A stretch of DNA of 64,000 nucleotides from Pseudomonas alkylphenolica (GTDB lineage Bacteria > Pseudomonadota > Gammaproteobacteria > Pseudomonadales > Pseudomonadaceae), in contig NZ_JADUCM010000001.1 in the NCBI RefSeq assembly GCF_016009175.1, forward strand, positions 1 through 64,000, in the 5' to 3' direction. This document shows positions 18,565 to 28,117 of this stretch, piece after piece. Below the pieces are notes generated by a model. That model saw only the letters and a list, made by a program, of their open reading frames with translations, ran no database searches and was not told the origin of the DNA. The position numbers were made by a program, and so were the translations under genes. How positions within the stretch are numbered: the first letter of the stretch is position 1; every line of letters starts with the position of its first letter.

Positions 18565-18966
18565 ATGCATAACAACAAGATTCGCCGGTGCCTGGCCGGC
18601 CTCACCGTGCTGGCGCTGTTTCAGGTTTCTCAAGTGCAGGCGGCCGCCGCCTGCGCACCTGCTGCGGTGCAGAAGGGTAGCCAGCTGTTCGCCCAGGAGT
18701 GCTCGGTGTGCCACGCCGTGCAAAAAGGCGTGACCGGCATGATGGGGGTCAACCTCAATGGCGTCGCTGGCCGCACCTCGGGCACGTTCCCGGGCTTCAG
18801 CTACTCCCAGGCGATGAAGGACAAGGCCGTCGACTGGAAGGCCGAGAGCCTGCAGGCCTTCATTACCCAGCCGCAGGCCTTCGTGCCTGGCACCTACATG
18901 CCCTACACGGGGATGGCGGCTGCAGATGACAGCGCCGCGGTTGCCTGTTTCCTGACCCAGCAGTGA
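18565..18966 (+). CDS. Periplasmic class I c-type cytochrome
   Basis: The 133-residue protein has a signal peptide ending near VQAAAA (about residue 27), one haem site CSVCH and a likely Met ligand in GTYMPYTGM. It is a small class I cytochrome c of the cyt c550/c2 kind. It lies 35 bp before feaB and downstream of the FeaR sites, so it is probably an electron acceptor for the amine dehydrogenase encoded further right. The partner is inferred. Confidence 0.88.
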   Translation: MHNNKIRRCLAGLTVLALFQVSQVQAAAACAPAAVQKGSQLFAQECSVCHAVQKGVTGMMGVNLNGVAGRTSGTFPGFSYSQAMKDKAVDWKAESLQAFITQPQAFVPGTYMPYTGMAAADDSAAVACFLTQQ

Positions 18967-19001
18967 GCCCGGGTCGACTCAATCAATGATGAGGAATGCG
19001 A

Positions 19002-20489
19002 ATGAGCAAGGTTGATGTACTGCCACAGGTAGCCGCTTTTCTGCAGCGTCGGCACGGCTGCTTCATCGATGGCCAGTGGGTGGTGCCGGAAGGCGCCGCG
19101 TCGCCGGTGTTGAACCCGGCCACCGGTGAAACCATTGCCCAGGTGGCGGACGCCAGCCTGGAGCTGGTCGAGCGTGCCGTACTGTCGTCGCGCAAGGCGC
19201 ACGAATCGCGGGTGTGGTCGGGCCTGCGCCCGGCCGATCGCGAGCGCATCCTGCTGCGCTTTACTGCGCTGGTAGAAGAGCACGGCGAGGAACTGGCGCA
19301 ACTGGAAACCCTGTGCCAGGGCAAGTCGATCAACATGGCGCGGATGCTGGATGTCAACGCCACGGTCGAGTTCATGCGCTACATGTCCGGCTGGGCAACG
19401 AAGATTGAAGGGCAGGCCCTCGACGTCTCCATCCCGTTGCCGGAGGGTGCGCGTTATACCGCGTTTGCCCGCCGCGAGCCGGTGGGTGTGGTGGCCGGTA
19501 TCGTGCCGTGGAACTTCCCGCTGATGATCACCACCTGGAAGGTGATGCCGGCACTGGCCACCGGTTGCACGGTGGTGATCAAGCCGTCGCCGGAAACCCC
19601 GCTGACGGCCCTGCGCCTGGCCGAGCTGGCGATCGCGGCGGGCATTCCCGCCGGCGTCTTCAACCTAGTGACTGGCGGCGGCAATGTCGGCCAGGCGCTG
19701 GCTTCGCACCAGAAGATCGACAAGGTGTCGTTCACCGGTTCGACCGCCGTCGGCAAGATCGTCGGTAGCGTCGCCGTGCAGAACATGACCCGCTTCGCGC
19801 TGGAGTTGGGCGGCAAGAACCCGATGATCATCCTCGCCGATGCCGACATCGACAAAGCCGTGCAGGGCGCGCTGCTGGGCGGTTTGCTCAACAACGGCCA
19901 GGTGTGTGCCGCGGCCTCGCGCTTCTATGTGCACCGCTCGCGCTACGACGACTTTGTTGCCGGCCTGGCGGCAGCGGTTTCCGGCATGCCGATCGGTGCC
20001 GGGATGGACACCACTGCAGCGGTCAACCCGCTGGTGTCGCGCAAGCAGCAGCAGAGCGTGCTCCAGCACATCGAGACGGCCAAGCAGGAAGGTGCCCGCG
20101 TGGTCACCGGTGGCGAGCTGATCGACAGCGCTGGCTTCTACGTGCAGCCGACCGTGCTTGCCGACGTCAACCATGAGATGGCGGTGGCCCGCGCTGAAGT
20201 GTTCGGCCCGGTGCTGTCGGTGATTCCGTTCGACGACGAAGAGCAGGCCATTGCCATGGCCAACGACAGTGTTTACGGACTGGCGGCGAGCTTGTGGACC
20301 AATGACCTGACCAAGGCGATGAACCTGGTGCCGCGCATCGAGGCCGGTACCGTGTGGGTCAACGCTCACGTGTTGCTCGACCCGAACATGCCGTTTGGTG
20401 GACTCAAGCAATCGGGCATGGGCCGTGAGTTTGGCCGTGCAGTGGTTGAGGCCTATACCGAGATCAAATCGGTGTGCATCGCACACTGA
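19002..20489 (+). CDS. feaB: Phenylacetaldehyde dehydrogenase
   Basis: FeaB oxidises phenylacetaldehyde to phenylacetate, linking amine oxidation to the paa pathway. The 495-residue aldehyde dehydrogenase has Cys302 in NNGQVCAAASR, the glutamate of ALELGGKNP, the NAD motif SFTGSTAVGK and PWNFPLM. The start at 19002 is spaced six bases from GAGGA; an in-frame ATG at 18996 directly abuts that site and is unlikely. A terminator follows. Confidence 0.92.
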   Translation: MSKVDVLPQVAAFLQRRHGCFIDGQWVVPEGAASPVLNPATGETIAQVADASLELVERAVLSSRKAHESRVWSGLRPADRERILLRFTALVEEHGEELAQLETLCQGKSINMARMLDVNATVEFMRYMSGWATKIEGQALDVSIPLPEGARYTAFARREPVGVVAGIVPWNFPLMITTWKVMPALATGCTVVIKPSPETPLTALRLAELAIAAGIPAGVFNLVTGGGNVGQALASHQKIDKVSFTGSTAVGKIVGSVAVQNMTRFALELGGKNPMIILADADIDKAVQGALLGGLLNNGQVCAAASRFYVHRSRYDDFVAGLAAAVSGMPIGAGMDTTAAVNPLVSRKQQQSVLQHIETAKQEGARVVTGGELIDSAGFYVQPTVLADVNHEMAVARAEVFGPVLSVIPFDDEEQAIAMANDSVYGLAASLWTNDLTKAMNLVPRIEAGTVWVNAHVLLDPNMPFGGLKQSGMGREFGRAVVEAYTEIKSVCIAH

Positions 20490-20507
20490 TCGTTTCGTGC
20501 TCCTTTC

Positions 20508-20535
20508 AGGCAGGCCTCAGGCCTGCCTTTTTTTT
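20508..20535 (+). terminator. Terminator after feaB
   Basis: AGGCAGGCC and GGCCTGCCT pair around TCA, followed by eight T. It closes the cytochrome-feaB operon. Confidence 0.93.
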
Positions 20536-20570
20536 GCCTGGGCTTGTGAGATCTTGGGGCTGCTGTGCAG

Positions 20571-20651
20571 CCCATCGCAGGCTCTCGCCAGCTCCTGCAG
20601 AGGATTGTGACTGACTTGATCTTGTGGGAGCTGGCGAGAGCCTGCGATGGG
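20571..20651. repeat. REP-like inverted pair
   Basis: Two 25-base arms (20571-20595 and 20627-20651) are perfect reverse complements around a 31-base loop. The core GTGGGAGCTGGCGAGAGCC resembles the abundant intergenic REP elements of P. putida. It separates two convergent transcription units. Confidence 0.75.
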
Positions 20652-20684
20652 GCGCACCGCGGCCCCATTGGCCGTCACTGCCCA

Positions 20685-20709
20685 TAAAAAAACCCGCCAA
20701 TCAGGCGGG
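20685..20709 (-). terminator. Terminator of the aau operon
   Basis: On the minus strand CCCGCC and GGCGGG pair around TGATT and are followed by a T tract (the plus-strand A run 20685-20692). It lies just after the cytochrome gene that ends the aau operon. Confidence 0.88.
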
Positions 20710-20727
20710 CTTTGTCTTGGCACATAC

Positions 20728-21249
20728 TCAATAACTCATGCCATCTTCTATCGCGATTCCCTTGTCCCGCATCTGGCTGATCAGCCCGGCACGGGCGTTC
20801 GGCACATTGAGCACCGACCTGTGCCTGACTGCCGACACTTCCTCGCCGGTGTAGGGCTGGTAGTGCTCCGGCAGGCTGGTGCCGGCAATGCCGTCCTTGC
20901 GCATCAGCCAGTTGATCAGGTCGGCCAGTTGTTCGTCGTTGAGCGCCGACTGGGCCATGCCCGGTACCCGTACGAGGAACTCGCGGCCGCCATCGACCTT
21001 GAGGAAGTTGCCGACAAAGTCCTTCATGCGCGGTACGTCGTTGGCCTTGGAGCCACTGCCGTCGCCAAGGTGGCAACCCGCGCACTGCAGCTGGTAATTC
21101 ACCGCGGTGCTGTAGCCAGCCTGGGCGATCGGGGTTTGTACCGCCTCGTTGCCGGGTGCGTGTTTCTGGTGCGGGTCGGGGATGGCCCGCGCCATGGCCA
21201 GCGGGGCTGCCAGGGCGCAGGTCAGGCCGATGATCAGCATAGGGCGCAT
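20728..21249 (-). CDS. c-type cytochrome of the aromatic amine dehydrogenase operon
   Basis: The protein of about 173 residues has a signal peptide ending near AMARA and one haem site CAGCH, followed by GDGSGSKANDVPRMKDF and the likely ligand region VPGMAQS. It follows aauA by 13 bp and would take electrons from the tryptophylquinone enzyme. The ATG at 21249 is preferred because AGGTGG lies eight bases upstream; an in-frame GTG at 21261 lacks spacing. Confidence 0.85.
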   Translation of the reverse strand: MRPMLIIGLTCALAAPLAMARAIPDPHQKHAPGNEAVQTPIAQAGYSTAVNYQLQCAGCHLGDGSGSKANDVPRMKDFVGNFLKVDGGREFLVRVPGMAQSALNDEQLADLINWLMRKDGIAGTSLPEHYQPYTGEEVSAVRHRSVLNVPNARAGLISQMRDKGIAIEDGMSY

Positions 21250-21262
21250 GATCGTGGCCACC

Positions 21263-21784
21263 TCAGATCGCGACGCCGCGGATGATCGACACGGTGCAGT
21301 GGTAGATGTGCGACTTGGCCGCCAGGCACCAGTTCACGTCGTTGTTGTTGAACGGACGATAGGCTGGCTCCTCACTGTCGTTGCGGGTACAGGCGCACTG
21401 GTTGCAGCTGTGCTTACCGCAGCAGTCGTTGTAGGAGATGATGTAGTCCTTGCCGTCGGCCGGGTTGCGGCAGGTGCCGATCCAGGTGACCTGCGAGGCC
21501 TCGGTGCCGGGCGGGCAGGCGTTCACGCTACCGCCGCAGCACGAGCAGAGGAAACCGTCGATCGAGCAGTAGCGCCAGTAGTCGCAGCTGTTCGGGTCAC
21601 CCGGGTCGCCAGCCATTGGCTTGTCGGCGGCCAGCGCCTTGCTGGTGCGGTCGATCGGCAGCAGTACAGGCAGGGCCGCGCCGGCGATCATCAGCGAACC
21701 GAGACGGCCGAGTAGCTTGCGTCGCGACGTGGTGTCGGCGACGTGGCGGGCGGAGCGCTCGAACAGGAGGTCGAGGAGTTTCAT
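21263..21784 (-). CDS. aauA: Aromatic amine dehydrogenase light subunit (TTQ-bearing)
   Basis: This subunit carries the tryptophan tryptophylquinone cofactor made from two of its own Trp residues. The 173 residues start with a Tat-like signal (SRRKLLGRLGSLM). Trp101 (QVTWIGTC) and Trp152 (DVNWCLAA) are 51 apart, the spacing of the known TTQ pairs, and Asp120 lies 19 after the first, as the catalytic base does in A. faecalis AADH. Many cysteines (FLCSCCGGS, CCGKHSCNQCAC) match the disulfide-rich light chain. Gene order aauB-E-D-A is that of Alcaligenes faecalis. Confidence 0.93.
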   Translation of the reverse strand: MKLLDLLFERSARHVADTTSRRKLLGRLGSLMIAGAALPVLLPIDRTSKALAADKPMAGDPGDPNSCDYWRYCSIDGFLCSCCGGSVNACPPGTEASQVTWIGTCRNPADGKDYIISYNDCCGKHSCNQCACTRNDSEEPAYRPFNNNDVNWCLAAKSHIYHCTVSIIRGVAI

Positions 21785-21805
21785 GGGCCTGTCCTTTTGT
21801 TTTTG

Positions 21806-22441
21806 TTAGGCGTGGGAGTGTGGGGTGCTGTGGTCGTGCGCATGGTCATGCGCAGGGCTGTTGCCGTGCAGGTACTGCTGCAGGGTCGCGCTGCCCAGGT
21901 GCTCGGCTTCGAACAGGCTGTCGAGGTGTTCGCGCGAGTTGACCAGGCCCTTGGCACGCAGCACGCCGCTCTGGTCGATCAGTGCTGCGTAGGGCAGCTT
22001 GCCGATCTGGTAGGTCATGCCGACTTGCGGGCCGACCACGTAGGTGGCGTCTTCGAGCTTGTGCTCCTGGATCAGCTTCTGCTGGGCGTCCATGTCGCCG
22101 TCGCTGACGAACACCACCTCGAGGCGATTGGCCTGTTCCTTGGCGATCGACTTGATTGCCGGCAGCAGCGATTTGCAGATCGGGCAGGTCGGCGAGAGGA
22201 AGAACAGCAGCTGGGCTTTTTCCCCGGCATAGCCGAAGTTGACCGGGCGGCCGTTGCGGTCGGCGGCGGTGACTTGTGGCGCCGGCTCGTTGACCGCAAC
22301 GCCTTTGTCGACCATCAGGGCACCGGCCGGAGCCAGGCGCGAGTGCAGTACGCCGATCTGGCGAACCAGACCCATCACGGCGAAGGCGAGGGCGATCAGC
22401 AGTGCCCAGAGCAGGATGTTGGAGACGATCAAGCCTTCCAT
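21806..22441 (-). CDS. aauD: Thioredoxin-like maturation protein AauD/MauD
   Basis: The 211-residue protein has one N-terminal membrane helix (about residues 6-26) and a periplasmic thioredoxin-like domain with the CxxC motif SPTCPICKSLLP. MauD-type proteins handle the disulfide bonds of the TTQ light subunit; without them it is degraded. The C-terminus is His-rich (HDHAHDHSTPHSH), possibly metal-binding. It lies between aauE and aauA. Confidence 0.92.
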   Translation of the reverse strand: MEGLIVSNILLWALLIALAFAVMGLVRQIGVLHSRLAPAGALMVDKGVAVNEPAPQVTAADRNGRPVNFGYAGEKAQLLFFLSPTCPICKSLLPAIKSIAKEQANRLEVVFVSDGDMDAQQKLIQEHKLEDATYVVGPQVGMTYQIGKLPYAALIDQSGVLRAKGLVNSREHLDSLFEAEHLGSATLQQYLHGNSPAHDHAHDHSTPHSHA

Positions 22442-22444
22442 AAT

Positions 22445-22984
22445 TTACCTTCCAATCAGTTTGAACAGACGAGGACCGTTGGCCAGCAGGCCTTCGGCAG
22501 CGGCGTAAATGAGCAGCGCAACGGCGCTCGCGGCGATCACCACGAAACCGTCGAAAAAGCCGAGTTCGCGGGCCTGCGGGGCGATACCGGCGGCCAGCGC
22601 CAGCGCCACCAGCACGCCGTTGCGGGCGAGCAGTACCGGGCGCAGCGGTTGCGCCTGGTCGGGGCCCGAGCAGCCGCAGTCGATGTCGGCGCGGCCGCGC
22701 CACAGGTTGATGCCGATGGCCGCCGCGTACAGCGCCAGCAAGGCCGCAGCCAGCAGCGCGGCGCTCGGCCGGCTGGCGGGTACCAGCAGGGCGAAGGCCA
22801 CGCCGATTTCCAGCCACGGCAGGCCGCGGGCAACCAGTTTCAGCAGTGCCTGTGGCAGCAGCTGGTAGTCTTCCAGTTGCTTGGTGAAACGTGCCGGCGC
22901 GCGAAGCTTGTGCGTCGCGGCGCTGGCGAGGATCACCGCAATGGTGATCGCGCCGGCAATGATGAAGATCGGATCGGTGTGCAT
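22445..22984 (-). CDS. aauE: Membrane maturation protein AauE/MauE
   Basis: The 179-residue protein has about four to five membrane segments and the MauE feature DIDCGCSGPDQ, a Cys pair expected to exchange with MauD. It matches MauE in size and position. MauE and MauD act together in light-subunit folding. The start codon ATG at 22984 lies 13 bp after aauB, and the stop is 3 bp before aauD. Confidence 0.9.
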   Translation of the reverse strand: MHTDPIFIIAGAITIAVILASAATHKLRAPARFTKQLEDYQLLPQALLKLVARGLPWLEIGVAFALLVPASRPSAALLAAALLALYAAAIGINLWRGRADIDCGCSGPDQAQPLRPVLLARNGVLVALALAAGIAPQARELGFFDGFVVIAASAVALLIYAAAEGLLANGPRLFKLIGR

Positions 22985-22997
22985 GAACTCACCTCGC

Positions 22998-24152
22998 TCA
23001 GTGGCTGAGAATCTGCGTGGCGGTTTTGTGCAGCTTTTCCATGGTGCCGGTGTACTTGCCGCTCTTCAGGTCGAAGATGTCCATGCCGCCGCCAACGTTG
23101 ATGCCGAGCAGCAGCGGGTTGTCGTCGCTGGTGGCCTGCAGGCTCCAGATCGGCGCGCCTTCGGTGCTCAGGGTGCCGACCTTCTTCTGGGTCTTCAGGT
23201 CGAATGCCCAGATGGTGTTGCTCGGGTCTTCCCACTTCATCGCTTCGTGGGCGTCGTGCATCAGCACGTACAGGCGGTTGAGCTTCGGTGCTACAGCCAG
23301 CAGCTGCCAGCCACCCGGCGCCCAGCCGGCTTTTTTCTCTTCGTCGTTGACCAGCGACCAGGTCGGCAGGATCTTCGCTTCCTTGCCGGACAGGTCCAGG
23401 GTGTAGACGGTGCCGGTGGTGGTGGTGAAGTAGAAGGTGTCGCCGACGTTCACGCCACGCTCCACCAGCTTCTCCGCGTTAGGGTCGAAGAACTTGGTCT
23501 GGGTGCGCGCAGTTTCCTTGCCGTCGTCGCCCAGGGTCAGCAGCTGGATGCTGCCGTCACCGCACAGCGAAGCGATGCGGCGCTTGCCCACCGGGTAGCT
23601 GAGCACACAGCCGGGAATGGCGATCTCGCTGGTGACAGCCTTGGCCTGGGTGTCGACCACAGTGATCGAGGTCGACGGGGTGAAGTTGTAGACGTAGACA
23701 AAGCGGTCGTCGGCGCTGGTGGACAGGCCAAAGCGCTGGGTCAGCGACTCGGCACGCTTGGAAGGAATGACCACTTCCCACTCGGGCGCGAGCTTGGAGG
23801 TGTCCCAGGCGGTCAGTACGTCAGTACGGGTGCCGCGGGTACCGCGCGAATAGAACAGGTCGGCGGTGTACAGCAGCTTGCCGTCACGACTCAGGGTCGA
23901 AGGCGCGGCAAAGCCGGTGCTGACCATGCCGAGGAAGCGCTTCTGGTCCGGGTCGACCACGACCACGCGGCCGGTGACAAAGTTGTCGAATTCCACATCG
24001 ACCATGTAAGCGCGGTGCGGCGAAGGCGGGAACGGCAACACCGTCTGGCCGATACCGGTGTCGGCGGGCAGCTCGGCGAGGGCGGAGTGCGCGCCGGCTA
24101 GCGACACGCCAAGTGCCAGGGTGGTTTGAGCAAGGATCCTGGTTATTCGCAT
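22998..24152 (-). CDS. aauB: Aromatic amine dehydrogenase heavy subunit
   Basis: The 384-residue periplasmic subunit has a signal peptide ending near SALAELP and a seven-bladed beta-propeller pattern (HRAYMVDVEFDNFVTGRVVV, LTAWDTSKLAPEWEVVIP, LNRLYVLMHDAHEAMKWEDP). It frames the active-site channel of the heterotetramer that oxidises tyramine, phenylethylamine or tryptamine to the aldehyde and ammonia. The start at 24152 follows a GGAG site; upstream in-frame ATG has none. First gene of aauBEDA-cytochrome. Confidence 0.93.
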   Translation of the reverse strand: MRITRILAQTTLALGVSLAGAHSALAELPADTGIGQTVLPFPPSPHRAYMVDVEFDNFVTGRVVVVDPDQKRFLGMVSTGFAAPSTLSRDGKLLYTADLFYSRGTRGTRTDVLTAWDTSKLAPEWEVVIPSKRAESLTQRFGLSTSADDRFVYVYNFTPSTSITVVDTQAKAVTSEIAIPGCVLSYPVGKRRIASLCGDGSIQLLTLGDDGKETARTQTKFFDPNAEKLVERGVNVGDTFYFTTTTGTVYTLDLSGKEAKILPTWSLVNDEEKKAGWAPGGWQLLAVAPKLNRLYVLMHDAHEAMKWEDPSNTIWAFDLKTQKKVGTLSTEGAPIWSLQATSDDNPLLLGINVGGGMDIFDLKSGKYTGTMEKLHKTATQILSH

Positions 24153-24245
24153 CAGGGGGGCTCCCTTAATTATTGGATTTAGCGGATCGCGAAGGCATCG
24201 GCAGGGTTGTGCAGGTCTAGTCTGCCCTGAGGGCGGCGCGGGAAT

Positions 24246-24282
24246 ATTGTTGTGCCTGCCAACCCGTTGTGTGCCTGTGCCA
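24246..24282 (-). promoter_or_regulatory. Paired candidate FeaR sites upstream of aauB
   Basis: On the minus strand TGGCA-N8-CAA (24282-24267) and TGGCA-N8-AAT (24261-24246) repeat in the same direction exactly 21 bp apart. This is the same layout as the pair before the cytochrome-feaB operon. They lie about 95-130 bp before the aauB start. Confidence 0.55.
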
Positions 24283-24359
24283 GTCCGCGCCTCTGCCAGG
24301 CTCCCGCAGTTCGGCGGGGGCTGGCAGGGCGCTTTCACTGAGGCGGTTGGCGCGGTGAA

Positions 24360-26504
24360 TCAGATGCGGAAGCTGTCCACCAGTTGTTTCAGGCGGGCCG
24401 CTTGCTGCTCCAGGTCACCGCAGGCGCGCAGGGTGGCGTTGAGGTTTTCCACGCCCTGCTGGTTGAGGGTGTTGATCTCGGTGATGTCCATGTTCAGCGC
24501 CTCGATCACCGAGGTCTGCTCTTCGGTGGCGGTGGCCACCGACTGGTTCATGCCGTCGATCTCGCCGATACGCTGGGTCACGCTGCCCAGGCGCTGGCCG
24601 GCCTGATTGGCGATGGTCACGCTTTCGGCGCTGTGGCACTGGCTTTCGCTCATGGTCGTGACCGAATCACGGGCATCCACTTGCAGGCCCTCGATCATGC
24701 GCTGGATCTCCTGCGCCGAAACCTGGGTGCGGTGCGCCAGGTTGCGCACCTCGTCGGCGACCACGGCAAAGCCGCGCCCGGCTTCCCCGGCGCGCGCCGC
24801 CTCAATGGCAGCGTTAAGCGCCAGCAGGTTGGTCTGCTCGGAGATGCTCTTGATCACTTCGAGGATCTGACCGATATCCACCGTTTTGCTGTTGAGCGTC
24901 TCTATGTTGCTGCTCGAGGCGCTGATCTTGCCCGACAGCTGATGCATCGCGGCGATAGTCTTTTCCAGCACCTGGCTGCCCTCTTCGGCAAGGTGGCGCA
25001 CGTCTGTAGCCTGCTGCGAAGCATCTGCAGCGTTACGGGCGATTTCCTGGGCGGCGGCACCCAGCTGGTTGATCGCGGCGGCGACGCTGCTGGTGCGGCT
25101 GGCCTGTTCGTCGGAGTTGCTCATGGACGAGTTGGAGGCGTTGACCACCCGTGTCGCCACTTCGTTGAGCTGGCGGGTGGTCGACGACACCTCGCTGATC
25201 GAGGTGTGGATGCGTTCGACAAAGCGGTTGAAGGCCTTGGCCAGCTGGCCGATCTCGTCGCGCGATTGCACGGTCAGGCGGCGGGTGAGGTCGCCTTCAC
25301 CCTCGGCAATGTCTTCGAGCATGTGCGTCAGGCTCTGCAGCGGGCGGGTGATGCGCAGCGCTGCCAGCCAGATCAGCAGCACGCCGAGCAGGGCCGCGCC
25401 GCCACCGAGCAGCAGCTCCAGGGTGGTGGTCTGCTCGCGTTGCTGGTCCAGTTCCTGTTGCAGGGCTTCTGCCGGTGCCAGCAGGATGTTCTGCGGCACG
25501 CCCACCAGCACGCCCCAGGGCTTGGCGCCGGCAATGGGCGCCAGCGGTTCGATCACGTTGATCTGTTGCTGGTCGGCGAACACTTTGGCCTGCTTTTGCT
25601 GCAGTGCGCCCAGCACGCCGTCGGCTTCGTGTTCCAGCACCTGATTCAGGCGCTGGCCGAGGCGTTTGGCATCCTGGCTGTGTGCAGCGATCACGCCGCT
25701 GGGGCTGATGATGCTGATGCTGCCGTTGCCGTCGAACAAGCCACGGCTGCTGGCCTCGCTGCTCTGTTGCAGGGCAGCGAGGTTGATGTCGAGGCCGATC
25801 ACGGCGATGACCTTGCCCTTTTCCATCAGCGGAAAAGCAATGCTGGTCACCAGCTTGCGCGTGCCGGAGGCCTCGTCGAAGTAAGGCTCGAGTACGCAGG
25901 CTGCCTGGCTGTCGCGGGCGCAGGTGTAGAACGCGTTGTACGGGCTGCCGCTGGGGCCGGGCTGGGTGTTGGCCAGCAGGCCCTCGTCGCCGATCACCGG
26001 TTGCAGCTCGCCCGGCGTGCCTTGCACCCAATACAGGGCGAAACGGCCGGCTTCGTTACTGCCCAGCTCGGCCTGGCCGGCAAAGTGGCTATCCACACCG
26101 TCGAGGGCATTGGCTTCGAAAATGACAAAAAGCCCGAGCAGGTCGGGTTTGTCGGTCAAGGCCTGACGCAGTTGTTGGGTCAGTTCCTGGCGCAATTGCT
26201 GCGGCGTCAGTTCGCCCTGTTGCGCACGTTGGCGCAGATACATCAGGTAGCGGGACAGGCCCAGGCCGTATTCATGGGTTTGCATGAACGTGCGTTGCAC
26301 CTGCAAGGCCTGCACCTGGGCCAGTGCCTGCATGTGGCGTTCGGCGGCGCTGGCGAGCATGGTGCTGCTGGAGTGCTTGACCTGCTCGCTGCTTTGCCCG
26401 GCCTGGTACAGCGACAGCCCGACCAACAGGGCGACAATCAATAAAAGGCAGAGGCTGGCGAGGAGGGTGATCTTGCTTTGGATCGTCAAAAGGCTTGCGC
26501 GCAT
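24360..26504 (-). CDS. Methyl-accepting chemotaxis protein with dCache sensor
   Basis: The 714-residue receptor has a membrane helix at about 12-32, a large periplasmic dCache domain (about 35-355, with [13 protein letters not shown] and [12 protein letters not shown]), a second helix near 365-387, HAMP with [20 protein letters not shown], and the signalling hairpin [20 protein letters not shown]. Length and layout match TlpQ/McpU-type Pseudomonas receptors, which bind polyamines and histamine. Its place next to amine oxidation genes suggests an amine ligand, but that is inference. Confidence 0.9.
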   Translation of the reverse strand: MRASLLTIQSKITLLASLCLLLIVALLVGLSLYQAGQSSEQVKHSSSTMLASAAERHMQALAQVQALQVQRTFMQTHEYGLGLSRYLMYLRQRAQQGELTPQQLRQELTQQLRQALTDKPDLLGLFVIFEANALDGVDSHFAGQAELGSNEAGRFALYWVQGTPGELQPVIGDEGLLANTQPGPSGSPYNAFYTCARDSQAACVLEPYFDEASGTRKLVTSIAFPLMEKGKVIAVIGLDINLAALQQSSEASSRGLFDGNGSISIISPSGVIAAHSQDAKRLGQRLNQVLEHEADGVLGALQQKQAKVFADQQQINVIEPLAPIAGAKPWGVLVGVPQNILLAPAEALQQELDQQREQTTTLELLLGGGAALLGVLLIWLAALRITRPLQSLTHMLEDIAEGEGDLTRRLTVQSRDEIGQLAKAFNRFVERIHTSISEVSSTTRQLNEVATRVVNASNSSMSNSDEQASRTSSVAAAINQLGAAAQEIARNAADASQQATDVRHLAEEGSQVLEKTIAAMHQLSGKISASSSNIETLNSKTVDIGQILEVIKSISEQTNLLALNAAIEAARAGEAGRGFAVVADEVRNLAHRTQVSAQEIQRMIEGLQVDARDSVTTMSESQCHSAESVTIANQAGQRLGSVTQRIGEIDGMNQSVATATEEQTSVIEALNMDITEINTLNQQGVENLNATLRACGDLEQQAARLKQLVDSFRI

Positions 26505-26567
26505 GACAGAGACTCAGATCAGGGTGAAACCTGTGCGGGTGACGGCGCCGCCGCCACCCGCAGGGCC

Positions 26568-27893
26568 TCAGAAGAAAGTGGCGAACACCAGTTGGCTGTA
26601 CAGGTTGTTGCTGTTGCTGCCCAGCTGAGTGCCGCCCTGTTCTGCGCTCTTGTCCGGCTGGTACAGGCCAACCAGCGGCATCACCATCAGGTGCTCGTTG
26701 ACGGCCCATTCGGCATACAGATCGAATTCCTTGCCGTCGGTGTTGCCCAGGTTGCGGTCGATGGTGTCGTAGTTGAACGCCAGCAGGCCGATGTTCAGGT
26801 TTTCCAGCGGCGATACCTTGAACTCGACTTTCTGGATGCGCGAGTTGTTGTTGAACGGGCCGGCATAGTTGCCGGCGACCTCGCCCTGGAACCAGGTGCC
26901 GAAGCCGCGGCTGAGGCCGTAGAACAGCGGGTCGAATGCTTCCGAAAAACGGCTGTAGCGGTAGCTGACGTTTGGCGACCAGGCGACATCGGCGAAGGTC
27001 CAGCCGGCTTCCAGGTACCAGGCGTTTTCAGTGCTGGTGTGGGGTTTGTCCTGGGTGGCGTATTCGCCGGAGAGGAACAGGTTTTCTACCCCGGCGTTGC
27101 CGGCGGCGCGCAGGCTGTAGGTCTTCATGCCGTCGCGCTCGAGCTGTGCCGGCGAGGCGTACTGCTCATCCACGTCAGTGGTGTCGATGTAGGTCAGGCC
27201 AACGGTGCCGGCATCGGCCACGTGCTCCAGGGTCGCCACGTACATTTCGGTCTTGGCCTGGGCGCGGTTGTCCGACTTCAGCCACATCAGGTCACTGCGC
27301 CAGCCTTCCTTGCCGCCCAGACGCAGCACGGCGGTCTGGTCAAACGCCTTGCGCGCGGCCAGGTAGTAGGCGCCGCCGCGGTTGAACTCGCCATCGGCCA
27401 GGCCCTTGCCGACGTTGAGCGAGTCACCCTGAATCAGAAAGCCGTCACCGACGGCGATGTTCTGGCGGCCAAACGACAGGTCGATGCCGTCTTCGCCCAG
27501 GGCCTCGATCAGTTTGCCCGAGCGCCAGCCGAGGTAAGCGTCTTCGAACTTGGTGGTGCGCTCGGAGCCATCACTGAAACCGGCGGCATCGCCGTCACCC
27601 CAGGTGCCGGAGCTGAGCAGCGAGAAAGCGCCATAGGCCGTGCCGACGCCGGCCAGGCCCTGTTCGCCACTCAGGCCATATTTGATGTAGCCCTCGCGCC
27701 AGGAAGACGAGCCCTGTTGCAGACGGCCGCTGATGGCGTAGTTTTCTTCGCTGTGGAATACACCGAACACGGCTTCGAGGTTGGCGTTCAGGTGGCTGTC
27801 GTCATCGGCATACAGCTCATAGGCGTTGGCCTGGGCGGTAGCGGCGACCAGCAGGGCGAGCGTGGAGAGGCGAAGCAAGGGCGACTTGAGCAT
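26568..27893 (-). CDS. Outer membrane beta-barrel porin, alginate-export-like family
   Basis: The 441-residue protein has a signal peptide ending near QANAYE and then amphipathic strands such as GIDLSFGRQNIAVGDGFLI and NVSYRYSRFSEAFDPLF. It ends in Phe-Phe as outer membrane barrels do. The DDD-rich mature N-terminus and strand pattern resemble the alginate-export/hydrocarbon porin group more than OprD. It lies 63 bp before the chemoreceptor gene on the same strand. Substrate unknown; aromatic amines are a guess from context. Confidence 0.65.
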   Translation of the reverse strand: MLKSPLLRLSTLALLVAATAQANAYELYADDDSHLNANLEAVFGVFHSEENYAISGRLQQGSSSWREGYIKYGLSGEQGLAGVGTAYGAFSLLSSGTWGDGDAAGFSDGSERTTKFEDAYLGWRSGKLIEALGEDGIDLSFGRQNIAVGDGFLIQGDSLNVGKGLADGEFNRGGAYYLAARKAFDQTAVLRLGGKEGWRSDLMWLKSDNRAQAKTEMYVATLEHVADAGTVGLTYIDTTDVDEQYASPAQLERDGMKTYSLRAAGNAGVENLFLSGEYATQDKPHTSTENAWYLEAGWTFADVAWSPNVSYRYSRFSEAFDPLFYGLSRGFGTWFQGEVAGNYAGPFNNNSRIQKVEFKVSPLENLNIGLLAFNYDTIDRNLGNTDGKEFDLYAEWAVNEHLMVMPLVGLYQPDKSAEQGGTQLGSNSNNLYSQLVFATFF

Positions 27894-28117
27894 GGACGGG
27901 GTTCCGTTCTTATTAGTGTCGGCGAGTAACTCGTTTGAGCTGGTCCGGATACTAAGTCGTCGCTTCAGGCCGCCCTTGTGCCTGCTTGCCATCTGTTTGT
28001 GTGTGGCTGCCAGATTGTTGCGCCCGTGCTCGAGTCGTGCGTGCCCAATGCTCAGGCACGGTGTTTTCAGCGGCGACTAAAGCTGCTGATTTTTTTGGTT
28101 TTTTTATAAAATTTCGC

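Noticed and set aside
24384..26444. Long plus-strand frame opposite the chemoreceptor gene
   Set aside because: Antisense shadow of an evident chemoreceptor; no ribosome site and no recognisable domains.
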